Below are positions 7,624 through 16,755 of a stretch of 64,000 nt of DNA, piece after piece. Each line of letters starts with the position of its first letter. Position 1 is the first letter of the stretch. A program made the position numbers and the translations under genes. Origin of the DNA: Thermoplasmata archaeon. GTDB lineage: Archaea; Thermoplasmatota; Thermoplasmata; Lutacidiplasmatales; UBA184. The stretch lies in assembly GCA_022749815.1 (NCBI GenBank), contig JAKIWV010000001.1, forward strand, positions 1 through 64,000, given 5' to 3'. Under the pieces are notes generated by a model. It saw only the letters and a program-made list of their open reading frames with translations. It searched no databases and was not told the DNA's origin.

Positions 7624-10241
7624 CGACCCGGCTCGGCGCGCCCCCGCTCGCGCCTCCGAACTTGGAGAAACCATGCGGCGGTCACGCCGGGGAGCAGGAG
7701 GGTGAAGTCGGCTACGACCCAGAGCAGGCTGTGCTGCGGGATCACGGTGGCCAAGACCATTCGATGGAATGTGAACGCGACCGTTGCTCCACTGGAGCTC
7801 AACTTTCCAAGCAGGATGTACTGGTCCGGGGCCACGACCGGGTGCGGGACTCCGTTCACGACGAGCGCGGTGCCCACGGCGGTCCGCACATAGCTGACAG
7901 TGGCGGTAGCGCCGAGTCCTGCGGGGATCACTTTCGGGTCCCCGGGACCACCGATGTAGGAGGCGACCACCGAACGGAACGAGTTGAAAGGGAGCGGGTA
8001 CGGAACGGTCACGAGTCCGACGAGCCGGGAGTCGTTTACCAACGGGGGTCCATTCCAGGGGGGTGTTCCCATGGAGAAATTGGCCGACCCGACGCCGGTC
8101 CAACCGCCCGCCACCGTGAGGCGGTTCGCGTCGAGGATCGCCGTGACCGATTGGTTCACCGGGTCGACGGACACTCCGGCGAGGTGCCAGCTCCCGGACA
8201 GCGCTCCGTAAGGAACCGACACCGTCGTCCACGGACCTCCCCCGGTGGACTGGCCCAGGACGAGGAGGGACCCATTAATGTCGGCCTCCCACCGGTGGGT
8301 CCCGTCGAAGAGGGACCAGAGCCGGATCCTGCCCGTGTTCGAGCTCGTGGGGACCTCCCCGAACACAAGGTCCTTCCCCGTCAAGGCGGCCGCGGTCGTG
8401 CCGTACGCAAGGGATGTGTTGGAGGCCGAAACATACGCCGGTGTGGAGTTCCAGAAGACGGTGGAATTCACGAGAGCCGGGATCGCGTTCACCACCCGGT
8501 CTGGGGACAGTGGAAGGGCCGAGCTGGGCAACTCGATCTCGGAGGCGAAGCCGGCGACCAGTCCGGTCGTGTTGAGGAACGGAACCGGTGTCCCCACTGC
8601 GAGTGGGCCGGGGTCCGGAAGTCCGACGATGAAGTTCGTTTCGAAGTGCAGGAGGGATAGGCGTGCCCCGAGTCCGACCGGCGGGCAACCCTTGGTAAAC
8701 GTCAGTCGCCCTGCAGCAGGGTCCACGATGTACGTCGTGGGCGACGGCATGAGGTAAGCTCCCCGGATCGCAAGGTCCGATGGGACGTAGATCTGGGAAG
8801 GGAACGCGTTGGCATACGAGATGGAGGTGGTCGAGACGTCGAGCGCGGCGGCGAGGAGAGGGGTCCCGCCGACGAGGAGGAACACTGCGAGGACCGCCCA
8901 AGGCACCCGTTGCCATCCCCGTTTCGGGAGCGCCGGTGAAGTTTGCGGGCGCGGTTCGGGCACCGGGTTTCCGGCGCGCGCCCGCAATCCTTCTCGAATC
9001 AGATACGCCGTCGTGGCGAGCACCGCCCCAACGTACAGGCCGAGGGCGACCAACCAAACGGGCTTCCCTCCCAAGGGCTGCAGCTCCGACACGGAGAGAT
9101 GGAGCGTGGGGAAGCTCCAGTAGAACAGCCCGGCGGTGAGTTGCGGGCCGTTCCACATCTCAATCACGTAGAACATCGGGAGCAAGAAAAGCTGCAGAGC
9201 GACAATCCGGAGATAGGTCACCGGCGTCCCCGGTATGTACAGCAGCGCGAGAAACAGAAACCCCAAGAAAAGGACGAAGTTGTCGCCCTGGACATAGGTG
9301 AATGCCAGGGTGGTCGCTGCGACGAACACGACCCAGAGCGCGATGGGTTCGGCGATCCTCCACCGGCGGAACAGTACCGGGACCCCCACGGCCATCGCGG
9401 CGGCGGCGCCGAGGGCCAGCTGCTGCACCTGAGCGGAGACGGTCACCGGAGCTGAGGAGAAGAGGTTCAGGACCGAGTACACGTTGACGCCTCCGACGGT
9501 GGCTAGTTGGAGGGCTGCTCCGGAGTCCAGGTGGAACAGGAGGATGGGCGCCGCAAAGATCGCGCCGAGGGCTGCGAACCAGACCGCCGCCCGGACCTGG
9601 AGGGCCCGCGGTCCCGCGTAGAGTACGAGAGCCGGGATGATGATCGCCGGCGCAAAATACCCCAACGCCGCGACGACGATGACCAGGGTTCCCAGCGCCA
9701 GGCGAGGAACCTCCCCCGCGGCCGAGCGGGTGGAGGGTTCCCTCAGCAGGTAGTAGCCCGCGAGGATGAGGACGATGATGAGTACGTCCGTCTCGACCCA
9801 GATGTCGTTGATGAAGAGGAAGAACGGGTTGAACGCAAAGGCGTAGAACAGCTTGCGCGCCGATGGGAGCCGACGGCGGACCGCAATGCGGTAGCAGAGC
9901 AGGGCCCCGGCGTAGGTCGCTCCGACCGCGAGCGCTTTGAGGAGGAATACGGGGGCCCAAGGATTGAAACCGGAACCAACGTAGGCGTAGTACGAGAGTT
10001 GGTCGAGCGGAAGCAGCTGGTAGCCGGAGAGCACCGGCGTCGGCGCGATGTAGGGGCTCAGCCGCTCCGCGAGGTGACTCGCCGCAAGGATGTTGAAGTT
10101 CAGGTTCAGCGTGTCATAGAAAAAATAGAAGAACAGTCCGTTGAGGGCCAGGAACGGACCCAGCGAACGGCGGACCAACGCCGTGAGCGTTCCCTTGGGA
10201 TCTTCGGATGGGACGGCCCCGGAGTCGCTGACATCGACCAC
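7620..10241 (-). CDS. GT-C-like membrane glycosyltransferase fused to a C-terminal extracytoplasmic beta-sandwich (LamG-like) domain
   Basis: About 11 TM segments, AFNPFFLFINDIWVETDVLIIVLILAGYYLL; C-terminal half is beta-rich and ends in a final TM helix. Paralogue of 24317-26950. GTG start overlaps the upstream stop by 1 nt. Confidence 0.75.
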   Translation of the reverse strand: MVDVSDSGAVPSEDPKGTLTALVRRSLGPFLALNGLFFYFFYDTLNLNFNILAASHLAERLSPYIAPTPVLSGYQLLPLDQLSYYAYVGSGFNPWAPVFLLKALAVGATYAGALLCYRIAVRRRLPSARKLFYAFAFNPFFLFINDIWVETDVLIIVLILAGYYLLREPSTRSAAGEVPRLALGTLVIVVAALGYFAPAIIIPALVLYAGPRALQVRAAVWFAALGAIFAAPILLFHLDSGAALQLATVGGVNVYSVLNLFSSAPVTVSAQVQQLALGAAAAMAVGVPVLFRRWRIAEPIALWVVFVAATTLAFTYVQGDNFVLFLGFLFLALLYIPGTPVTYLRIVALQLFLLPMFYVIEMWNGPQLTAGLFYWSFPTLHLSVSELQPLGGKPVWLVALGLYVGAVLATTAYLIREGLRARAGNPVPEPRPQTSPALPKRGWQRVPWAVLAVFLLVGGTPLLAAALDVSTTSISYANAFPSQIYVPSDLAIRGAYLMPSPTTYIVDPAAGRLTFTKGCPPVGLGARLSLLHFETNFIVGLPDPGPLAVGTPVPFLNTTGLVAGFASEIELPSSALPLSPDRVVNAIPALVNSTVFWNSTPAYVSASNTSLAYGTTAAALTGKDLVFGEVPTSSNTGRIRLWSLFDGTHRWEADINGSLLVLGQSTGGGPWTTVSVPYGALSGSWHLAGVSVDPVNQSVTAILDANRLTVAGGWTGVGSANFSMGTPPWNGPPLVNDSRLVGLVTVPYPLPFNSFRSVVASYIGGPGDPKVIPAGLGATATVSYVRTAVGTALVVNGVPHPVVAPDQYILLGKLSSSGATVAFTFHRMVLATVIPQHSLLWVVADFTLLLPGVTAAWFLQVRRRERGRAEPGR

Positions 10242-11413
10242 TACGCGCTCCCGCTCCGGAGAGTCGAGGGGTCGGCGGCCCGACGATCTCTCGGAACGGC
10301 CGGAGGCTCGGCCACCTCGAGATCTGCCGCCCTAGCGCGCGACGACGCTCGCCGAACTGCCTCGAGATACTGGAGTCCGAATCGCTTGTCGGGTTCGAGA
10401 TAGGCGCCTTCCGCCCACTCATTCCATGCATTGACGAAAATGAATTCGCTTCCCGCACCGTTCTCGGCACGTGACAATTGCCTCGCGAGATAATGCTCGA
10501 ACTTCTGCGGAGTGGCGCCCATGAGAATGGTGCTACGATTTCCGCGGCGAGGCGTGTTGTCCCAGTCGACAAAGGCCCCAAGGTAGGACGTACCGGGCCC
10601 CGTCCGAAGGGGACGGTGCAAAATCGCCTCCCACGCCCGGTCGTAATCGATCGCGTCCAGGAAACGCCTCCCGGGGGTCCGCGCATTGCGCCGGGTGACA
10701 CGGAGCAACAATGCCCGCAGATTCCGCCGCCAGCGCCAGAGATGGGCCAGGGTGTAGAGAGGCTCGAGGTCGATCGTACCATCGAACCCAGGGAGGAATT
10801 GTGATTCGAAGGTGTTGAGGGCGTGAAGAAGGTGTAGACCCTCCAGACCGTTGTCCCGAGCCAAAGACCGCCATAGGTCGAGCATGGCGGCGTACCGGGG
10901 GATGTTGGAGGGCCGGTAGATGATGAATACCGGCCGGCCCCCTACCCGGATGTATCTCGGGTCCTTGAGCGCCGGAAGCACGTCCTCGAAGTGACGGCGC
11001 CAGTCGGTGGCGCCGCCGTACTCCTGGGGCACGAGAATGTCCCGGCGCCGGCCGTCCCAGACCCGGCTCCATGGCTCGTTCGCCCAGCTGAGACAGAACG
11101 GAAAATCCGGTCGGCCAGATTGGAGGACCTGGTTTAACGGCTTCTCGAGCAACTGCTGCCCGGCGAACCAGTAGTGGTAGTAACAGAAACCGTGGATTCC
11201 GTGTGCTCGGGCGATCTCCGCCTGCCACTCGCGGGCCGTGGCGTCGAGGAGGTTGTAGTAGTTGTCTCCGAACGGTTCCCGGGGCTCATAGTGCCCCGCG
11301 AAGAGGGGCGCGGCGCGTCGTGTGTTGGTCCACTCAGTGAAGCCCTCTCCCCACCAGCGATTGTTCTCTGGTATCGGGTGGAACTGAGGGAGGTAGAACG
11401 CAATGATCTTCAT
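10241..11413 (-). CDS. WbsX-family glycosyltransferase / GH99-like protein
   Basis: MKIIAFYLPQFHPIPENNRWWGEGFTEWTNTRRAAPLFAGHYEPREP...HGFCYYHYWFAGQQLLEKP...FVNAWNEWAEGAYLEPD is the characteristic WbsX signature. Confidence 0.93.
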   Translation of the reverse strand: MKIIAFYLPQFHPIPENNRWWGEGFTEWTNTRRAAPLFAGHYEPREPFGDNYYNLLDATAREWQAEIARAHGIHGFCYYHYWFAGQQLLEKPLNQVLQSGRPDFPFCLSWANEPWSRVWDGRRRDILVPQEYGGATDWRRHFEDVLPALKDPRYIRVGGRPVFIIYRPSNIPRYAAMLDLWRSLARDNGLEGLHLLHALNTFESQFLPGFDGTIDLEPLYTLAHLWRWRRNLRALLLRVTRRNARTPGRRFLDAIDYDRAWEAILHRPLRTGPGTSYLGAFVDWDNTPRRGNRSTILMGATPQKFEHYLARQLSRAENGAGSEFIFVNAWNEWAEGAYLEPDKRFGLQYLEAVRRASSRARAADLEVAEPPAVPRDRRAADPSTLRSGSA

Positions 11414-11465
11414 CGCTGGTCAGTGCGGTCCGTCACGGCGGTTGGATGGTTTCACAGGTGGCCCA

Positions 11466-11478
11466 CGATATATAGTGG
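11466..11478. promoter_or_regulatory. TATA-like element in the divergent WbsX / GT2 intergenic region
   Basis: CCACGATATATAGTGG between the minus-strand start at 11413 and the plus-strand GT2 gene. Confidence 0.4.
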
Positions 11479-11572
11479 TTTATGGGAGGTTCGATTCCCC
11501 TCGACGTCCGGACCCCCCGGCGGAGTGTGGAATCCGACATTGGGGACGAAGGAAGGGTCGGTCGATCGAAAC

Positions 11573-12535
11573 GTGGGGAGGGACCTAGCCGCTACGTCCT
11601 CGGAGAAGTCCGGCCCCGGGGGGTCGCCCGATTCCCCGGCGGTCCTCTTGCCCGGATCGACCAGCGCCGACTCGCGGATCCCTCCGGAACAGGCCTTCGC
11701 GGTCACGGTAACCTTCAACCCCAAGCTCGAGGACGGGCGACTCAGTTCTCAGGTCGCCGCGGTGTCTCGGCGGTTTGGGCTCCATGTGATCGTCGATAAC
11801 CACAGCGAGAACCTCCTGGAAATTGCCGCGATCGTTGCGCGCAGCGCGCTCGACCCGTCGCGGGTTCACCTCGTCGAATTGGACCGGAACGCCGGGATCG
11901 CGCGGGCGTTGAACGAGGGCGTCGCGAAATGCCGGAAACTGGGGAATCCTCGATGGATCCTAACCCTCGACCAGGATACCACGTTTCCGGACACTGCATT
12001 TCCGGCCCTAGAACGGGAGCTGCCCGAGGTCAAGGATCTTGAACGCACCGGGATTCTCGCCTTCAACTACTTCGAGCATCGGTTCAATTCGAGCCGACCG
12101 TACAACCACTCCACCGGCCCTGCCCCAATGCACAGCATCATCACCAGTGGCAATCTGGTGCGGACCGACATCTTCGACAAGATCCGCTTCGATGAGCGGC
12201 TGTTCCTGTACTTCGTCGACGTCGATTTCTGCCGGAGGGTCCGGGCGCTCGGGTACTCGATCGTCGTGCTACGCCAGACCTTCATCGACCACGAAGAGGG
12301 CGTGCGCGCGGTGCGCCATGGAAGGCCCCAGTATTACCTCGACCCGGCCCGCCTGTTCTACGTCAGCCGGAACGGGTGCGTCATGTTCGCTCGGTATCAT
12401 ACCCTCCAGGACCTCGTGATTGCCGCTTACCTGGTCGCGATGAATATGGTCACCGGAGCTCGACCCATCGCCAGCCTTCGCGAGGCGATCCGCGGAGCCT
12501 TGGCCGCTCCGTCCTTTCTGAGAGCGGAACCGTGA
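11573..12535 (+). CDS. GT2 family glycosyltransferase, rhamnosyltransferase-like
   Basis: AVTVTFNP...VIVDNHSEN...LDRNAGIARALNEGV...WILTLDQDTTFP. GTG start is tentative; the ORF track extends to 11174. Confidence 0.85.
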   Translation: MGRDLAATSSEKSGPGGSPDSPAVLLPGSTSADSRIPPEQAFAVTVTFNPKLEDGRLSSQVAAVSRRFGLHVIVDNHSENLLEIAAIVARSALDPSRVHLVELDRNAGIARALNEGVAKCRKLGNPRWILTLDQDTTFPDTAFPALERELPEVKDLERTGILAFNYFEHRFNSSRPYNHSTGPAPMHSIITSGNLVRTDIFDKIRFDERLFLYFVDVDFCRRVRALGYSIVVLRQTFIDHEEGVRAVRHGRPQYYLDPARLFYVSRNGCVMFARYHTLQDLVIAAYLVAMNMVTGARPIASLREAIRGALAAPSFLRAEP

Positions 12536-13617
12536 CGGGGGAAACCGTGGTCGCGGCAATCATTCCAGTCCGGAACGGGGCGGGCGTCGTCGAGCGAGCG
12601 GTCGCTTCCGTCCTCGCCCAGAGCGCGCACCCCATGGAGGTCCTCTTGCTGGACGACGCGAGCTCCGACGGAAGTCCGCAGGTGCTTCGCCAGCTCGGGG
12701 CCAACGACCCGAGAGTGCGGATTCTCACGAATCCAGTCCGGGTCGGACTGGCGGCGACACTGAATCGAGGTCTGCGTGAATCGAAGGGCCGCTACGTGCT
12801 GGTGCTCCACCAGGACTGCCAGCTGATGGGTCGGGACTGGGTCGTCCGCGCGATGACGGCACTCGAGGCCGGAAGCTTCGCGTCGGTCGTCGGGCGACCG
12901 GTGCATCCTCCGGAGTCGATGGGATCCCATGAGAAGTGGTTCTGGATTATCCGCAATCACCTGTACGCGGTCGACCGGGACGACGTTCCGGCGTCGGACT
13001 CGCTCTTCTCGGAGAACAAGTGCGACCTGTTCCGTCGATCTGCCCTCGAGGCCGTCGGCGGGTTCGACGAGCGGACCCATGCCGGGGGGGAAGACCAAAT
13101 TCTCGCCGTGCAGTTCGCCGATCGACAGCTACGTACCGGTCGGCCCCGCGACCTGCCGTACCAGCTCTCGCTCGGCCACGACACCGGAATCGGACAGAAT
13201 CTCCGCAAGGACCGGGACTACGGCATCCAGATGCGACGCGTCCTGCGTAGGACGAAGCTCCGGGCGCTCCGGGCAACGGAAGAGGGGCCACTGGATCCGC
13301 GGCTGACGAATCGAGCGGCCGGAGTTGCGTGGATCCTCGCCCTCGTGGTGGGGGTCGCGCTTTGGCTGTTCACGCGAAGCCCCTGGTTCCTCCTCATCCT
13401 CGGCCTCGCGCCGCTCCTGCGTTTGCTTGAGCTCGAAGCCCGGGCAATTTCCGTCCGACGAGCGTACCACCTCCGCGCGCGGGACGTGCTGGCGGTGGGG
13501 GGAGTGGGGCTGGTGTCCGACCTCGCCTATGCCTTCGGGACGGTGTCGCCCTATCGAATGGACCGGACCTCGGAACCCTCTGCCGACGCTGGACGAAGCA
13601 ACGGGGTCGGACCTTAG
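12532..13617 (+). CDS. GT2 family glycosyltransferase with C-terminal TM helices
   Basis: VVAAIIPVRNGAGVVERAVASVLAQ...LLDDASSDGS...LVLHQDCQL; two C-terminal TM helices. GTG at 12532 overlaps the previous TGA. Confidence 0.88.
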   Translation: MTGETVVAAIIPVRNGAGVVERAVASVLAQSAHPMEVLLLDDASSDGSPQVLRQLGANDPRVRILTNPVRVGLAATLNRGLRESKGRYVLVLHQDCQLMGRDWVVRAMTALEAGSFASVVGRPVHPPESMGSHEKWFWIIRNHLYAVDRDDVPASDSLFSENKCDLFRRSALEAVGGFDERTHAGGEDQILAVQFADRQLRTGRPRDLPYQLSLGHDTGIGQNLRKDRDYGIQMRRVLRRTKLRALRATEEGPLDPRLTNRAAGVAWILALVVGVALWLFTRSPWFLLILGLAPLLRLLELEARAISVRRAYHLRARDVLAVGGVGLVSDLAYAFGTVSPYRMDRTSEPSADAGRSNGVGP

Positions 13618-13677
13618 GCCGGATCGGGCAGGTCTCAGGAGTCTGCTGGAAACTCCTTCCGAGCGACCCGCTCGACG
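13601..13677 (-). pseudogene. 3' tail relic of a GT2 gene (duplicate of 15966-16042)
   Basis: Minus-strand translation VERVARKEFPADS*DLPDPA* matches the C-terminus VGRVARNEFPLVPRALPDPA* of the GT2 at 15979-16755. DNA similarity also covers about 13 nt beyond the stop. Confidence 0.7.
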
Positions 13678-13859
13678 GCGCCCCCGGTTCGGGCACCGTT
13701 CACCGGGGGGAGCTCATCGAGTCGGTCGCCCGGGTATCGGATTGAATTTCGAACAGCTTTCCGGAATCTTCGAGGAGATTGGCAGGTAGGTGGGTCCTCC
13801 GGCGAGCCATCAGGGCGCCTTCCTCAAGTAGAGGAAATGGAGGTATCCGTGCTGGCACT

Positions 13860-14687
13860 ATGGCGGCCAACCTCCGCGCTTGGACTTCGATTGTCCGTGC
13901 AAAAGGTGTCTGGAGATCTCTCGGACTCGCCATCGATCGAACCATTGGCAGCCGTCCTCTTCCCTGGTTCTCGAAGTACGACGGCTGCTTTCGAGGGGCT
14001 CGAGCTCTGGAAATCGGAGGCCCGTCCTGGGTCTTCAGCTCCCGAGGGTTTGCACCCGTCTACCCTCTTGTCGGGCGGCTCGATTCCGTGGACTTCTCGA
14101 AGTCAACCCTCTGGAGCCGACCCGTTTTCCCCCTCAGCAGGAAGTTCGGCTCGCCAATCCGTCAGGGAGACCACTATGTGGAGGAAGCGACGGACCTGCA
14201 TTCCCTGGCGAACGAAACGTATGATTGCCTCCTGGCCTCGCATGTTCTCGAGCATGTGGCGAATCCCGTGCGGGCTTTGTTAGAATGGAAACGAATAACC
14301 CGGAGCGGCGGTGTGGCCCTGGTCATCGTGCCCGAAAAGTCAAGATCCTTCGACCATCGGCGACCATCGACCAGCGCCGCTCACATGATATCGGACCTCA
14401 CCAACCAAGTGACCGAAGATGACACGACCCACCTCCCGGAGATCCTCGCTCTCCATGATCTGCGACTCGATCCGGCGGCCGGCTCTCGAGAGGATTTCGT
14501 GAGGAGATCCACGGAGAATCGGATCCACCGAGGTATGCACCATCACGTGTTTGATGTCACGTCTCTCGAATCCCTGGCCCGCTTTGCGGGTCTGAACGTA
14601 TTGGAGAAAGAGACACGAGATTCCCACATTGTGATTCTACTCCGCAAGCCAACGTCCGATTCCGAGCAAGTCCCACCCCGCGCTTGA
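13860..14687 (+). CDS. Class I SAM-dependent methyltransferase
   Basis: ARALEIGGPS...YDCLLASHVLEHVANPVRALLEWKRITRSGGVALVIVPEK. Confidence 0.82.
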   Translation: MAANLRAWTSIVRAKGVWRSLGLAIDRTIGSRPLPWFSKYDGCFRGARALEIGGPSWVFSSRGFAPVYPLVGRLDSVDFSKSTLWSRPVFPLSRKFGSPIRQGDHYVEEATDLHSLANETYDCLLASHVLEHVANPVRALLEWKRITRSGGVALVIVPEKSRSFDHRRPSTSAAHMISDLTNQVTEDDTTHLPEILALHDLRLDPAAGSREDFVRRSTENRIHRGMHHHVFDVTSLESLARFAGLNVLEKETRDSHIVILLRKPTSDSEQVPPRA

Positions 14688-14777
14688 CTCCCATGAGTTG
14701 GATAGGCGGAACACCGAGCGCGCCCGAGGCCCCATTCTAAGGGGGGGCGGGCGCCCGGCCTCGTCAGGTCGGTGCCG

Positions 14778-15851
14778 TTACACCGTCCGCGGCAGATCGG
14801 TTCTCGGCAGGGTTCTTTTGTGGTGCCCGAAGTCCGAGAGCGCCAGAATCGCTAGTCGACCCCGTTCTGACCGCTGGGGAAGGAAGAGAAGCGCCGCAAT
14901 AGTGTTCAGCAGCAACGTCAACACAGTGATCCCAACCACCCGTGGAAAGCGCCTCCACCATCGGTGCGAAAAGTTCAGGGTATCCCTGAAGATTAGATAG
15001 GTCCGCTCGGGGGAGTACATCCGGAGCTCGAGCTTCTTTCCGGCGAACGACGCGTGATAGGTCTCCCCTTGACGATGACGCACTCGGGCCGCATCCGAGA
15101 GGAAGATCTTGAACCCTCGATTTCGGAGGCGAAGGGAAAACTCGTGGTCCACCGCGTCCACGAACAGGCTCTCGTCGAATCCTCCGATCTCCTCCGTCGG
15201 ACGCAGCGGAAGCATTGTGCCTGAGTTTGTGAACGTCGCGATCTCCCGGGCACCAGGGAACCCGAGCTCGCCCAAATCCGCGTACTCGCGACGGTAGATG
15301 CCTGTCCGCAGAAGCTCCTTGAGAAGATTGAGCGGCCGGCTCAGTGGGACGAGTTCGAGGGTGGTGCAACACAATGCCCCCACGGGACGAGCCGCCGAGA
15401 TTCCTTGGAACGTGACCAGGAGTCGCTCGACTGCCTTCGGTTCCAAGAGCGAGTCTTGGTCCAGAAGCAGAATGAACTCTGCGCCAAGTTCCCTCGCCTT
15501 TCGCATGCTCCGATTGTAGGCCCTGGCCAGCCCGATGTTCGTACCCTCGGAGAGGAGGGCAATGGTCGCCCCAGGTCGGCTCGCGGCAACGGAATCCACG
15601 AGCGCTTTCACAGCGGCTTGGGATCCAGCTTCGGAGTCGTTGTCAAAGATCACTACGCCCCCGACTTGTTGAAGGACCTGACTCAAGTTGTCCCGGAGTG
15701 CGTCCATGTCGGGCCGGTACGTCACGATGGCCGCGCACACGAGTTCGGAGCCGGAGCGGAGGCCGTGACTCGCCACATTTCCCTGGTCTTCACCAAGTTT
15801 TCCGGCCTCGTTCGACGCGGTCGACGGAATCATCCACCGGGGGGCCTCCAT
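14778..15851 (-). CDS. GT2 family glycosyltransferase, rhamnosyltransferase-like
   Basis: CAAIVTYRPDMDALRDNLSQVLQQVGGVVIFDNDSE...NIGLARAYNRSMRKARELGAEFILLLDQDSLLEP. Confidence 0.9.
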   Translation of the reverse strand: MEAPRWMIPSTASNEAGKLGEDQGNVASHGLRSGSELVCAAIVTYRPDMDALRDNLSQVLQQVGGVVIFDNDSEAGSQAAVKALVDSVAASRPGATIALLSEGTNIGLARAYNRSMRKARELGAEFILLLDQDSLLEPKAVERLLVTFQGISAARPVGALCCTTLELVPLSRPLNLLKELLRTGIYRREYADLGELGFPGAREIATFTNSGTMLPLRPTEEIGGFDESLFVDAVDHEFSLRLRNRGFKIFLSDAARVRHRQGETYHASFAGKKLELRMYSPERTYLIFRDTLNFSHRWWRRFPRVVGITVLTLLLNTIAALLFLPQRSERGRLAILALSDFGHHKRTLPRTDLPRTV

Positions 15852-15978
15852 GACAACGACGCTACCTCCGAGGCCCTAAGGCACTGAGCCAGTCCCGCGC
15901 GGGCAGGCTGCCGTCCGGGTCGAAAGGACCGGGGTACGGGCCCCCCACTGTGGTGGTATGAGGCGACGGGGTGGGACC

Positions 15979-16755
15979 TTACGCCGGATCGGGCAGGGCT
16001 CGGGGCACCAACGGGAACTCGTTGCGGGCCACCCGGCCCACGAGCCGAACGTAGCCAGCCCCGTGTAAGACGACGTCCGATGCGAGTCGCCGGAAATGCG
16101 TCCGGTCGTGCCTCAGTTCCGACCATGAGACCGGAATCTCGGAGATCTGCATGCCGGCCCTCTTGGCGAGCACCATGATCTCCGTGTCCCAGAACCACGA
16201 GTCCTCCTCGCATTGGGGCAGTAGGACCTCCAGCGCGGCCCGGCTGAAGGCCTTCACGCCGCACTGGTGGTCGAAGACCCCGTCGTGGAACGTGTTTCGG
16301 ACCATCCAGTTGTAGACCCGCGAGACGGAGGATCGTATGGGCGGACGGTTCAGATGAGCGCCCGCTTTGTAGCGAGAACCCGTCGCCACGTCGGCGCCGT
16401 CCCGGACCGCCTGGATCACTTGGGCGAGGGCATTCGCCCCGGCCGGGAGGTCCGCGTCGGTGAAGGCATAAATGTCGGCCTGGACGGACTTCCAGAGGTG
16501 GCGGAGAGCGTACCCGCGACCCCGCCGCTCCGCATCGCTCACGGTGAGAAGCTCAGGGTTCTCACGCTCCAACCCCCGGATAATGCCCGGGGTCCCGTCC
16601 GTAGAACCGTCTTCCGCGATGGAGAGGCGGTACGGTATGCCAAGATCCGGGAGGCTGCGCCAGAGGGAGCTCATCGTCGCGGCGATCCTCAACCGTTCGT
16701 TGTACACGGGGACCGTGACCAGCACCTGAGGAAGGTCGGGATTTGACATGAACAT
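15979..16755 (-). CDS. GT2 family glycosyltransferase, dolichyl-phosphate-sugar synthase-like
   Basis: VLVTVPVYNERLRIAATMSSL...IAEDGSTDGT...YAFTDADLPAGANAL...FDHQCGVKAFSR. Confidence 0.9.
   Translation of the reverse strand: MFMSNPDLPQVLVTVPVYNERLRIAATMSSLWRSLPDLGIPYRLSIAEDGSTDGTPGIIRGLERENPELLTVSDAERRGRGYALRHLWKSVQADIYAFTDADLPAGANALAQVIQAVRDGADVATGSRYKAGAHLNRPPIRSSVSRVYNWMVRNTFHDGVFDHQCGVKAFSRAALEVLLPQCEEDSWFWDTEIMVLAKRAGMQISEIPVSWSELRHDRTHFRRLASDVVLHGAGYVRLVGRVARNEFPLVPRALPDPA

Noticed and set aside
7518-8660. 380-aa plus-strand ORF, and other long ORFs antisense to the GT-C genes (e.g. 9507-10403)
   Set aside because: Antisense shadows of GC-rich genes; no motifs, biased composition.
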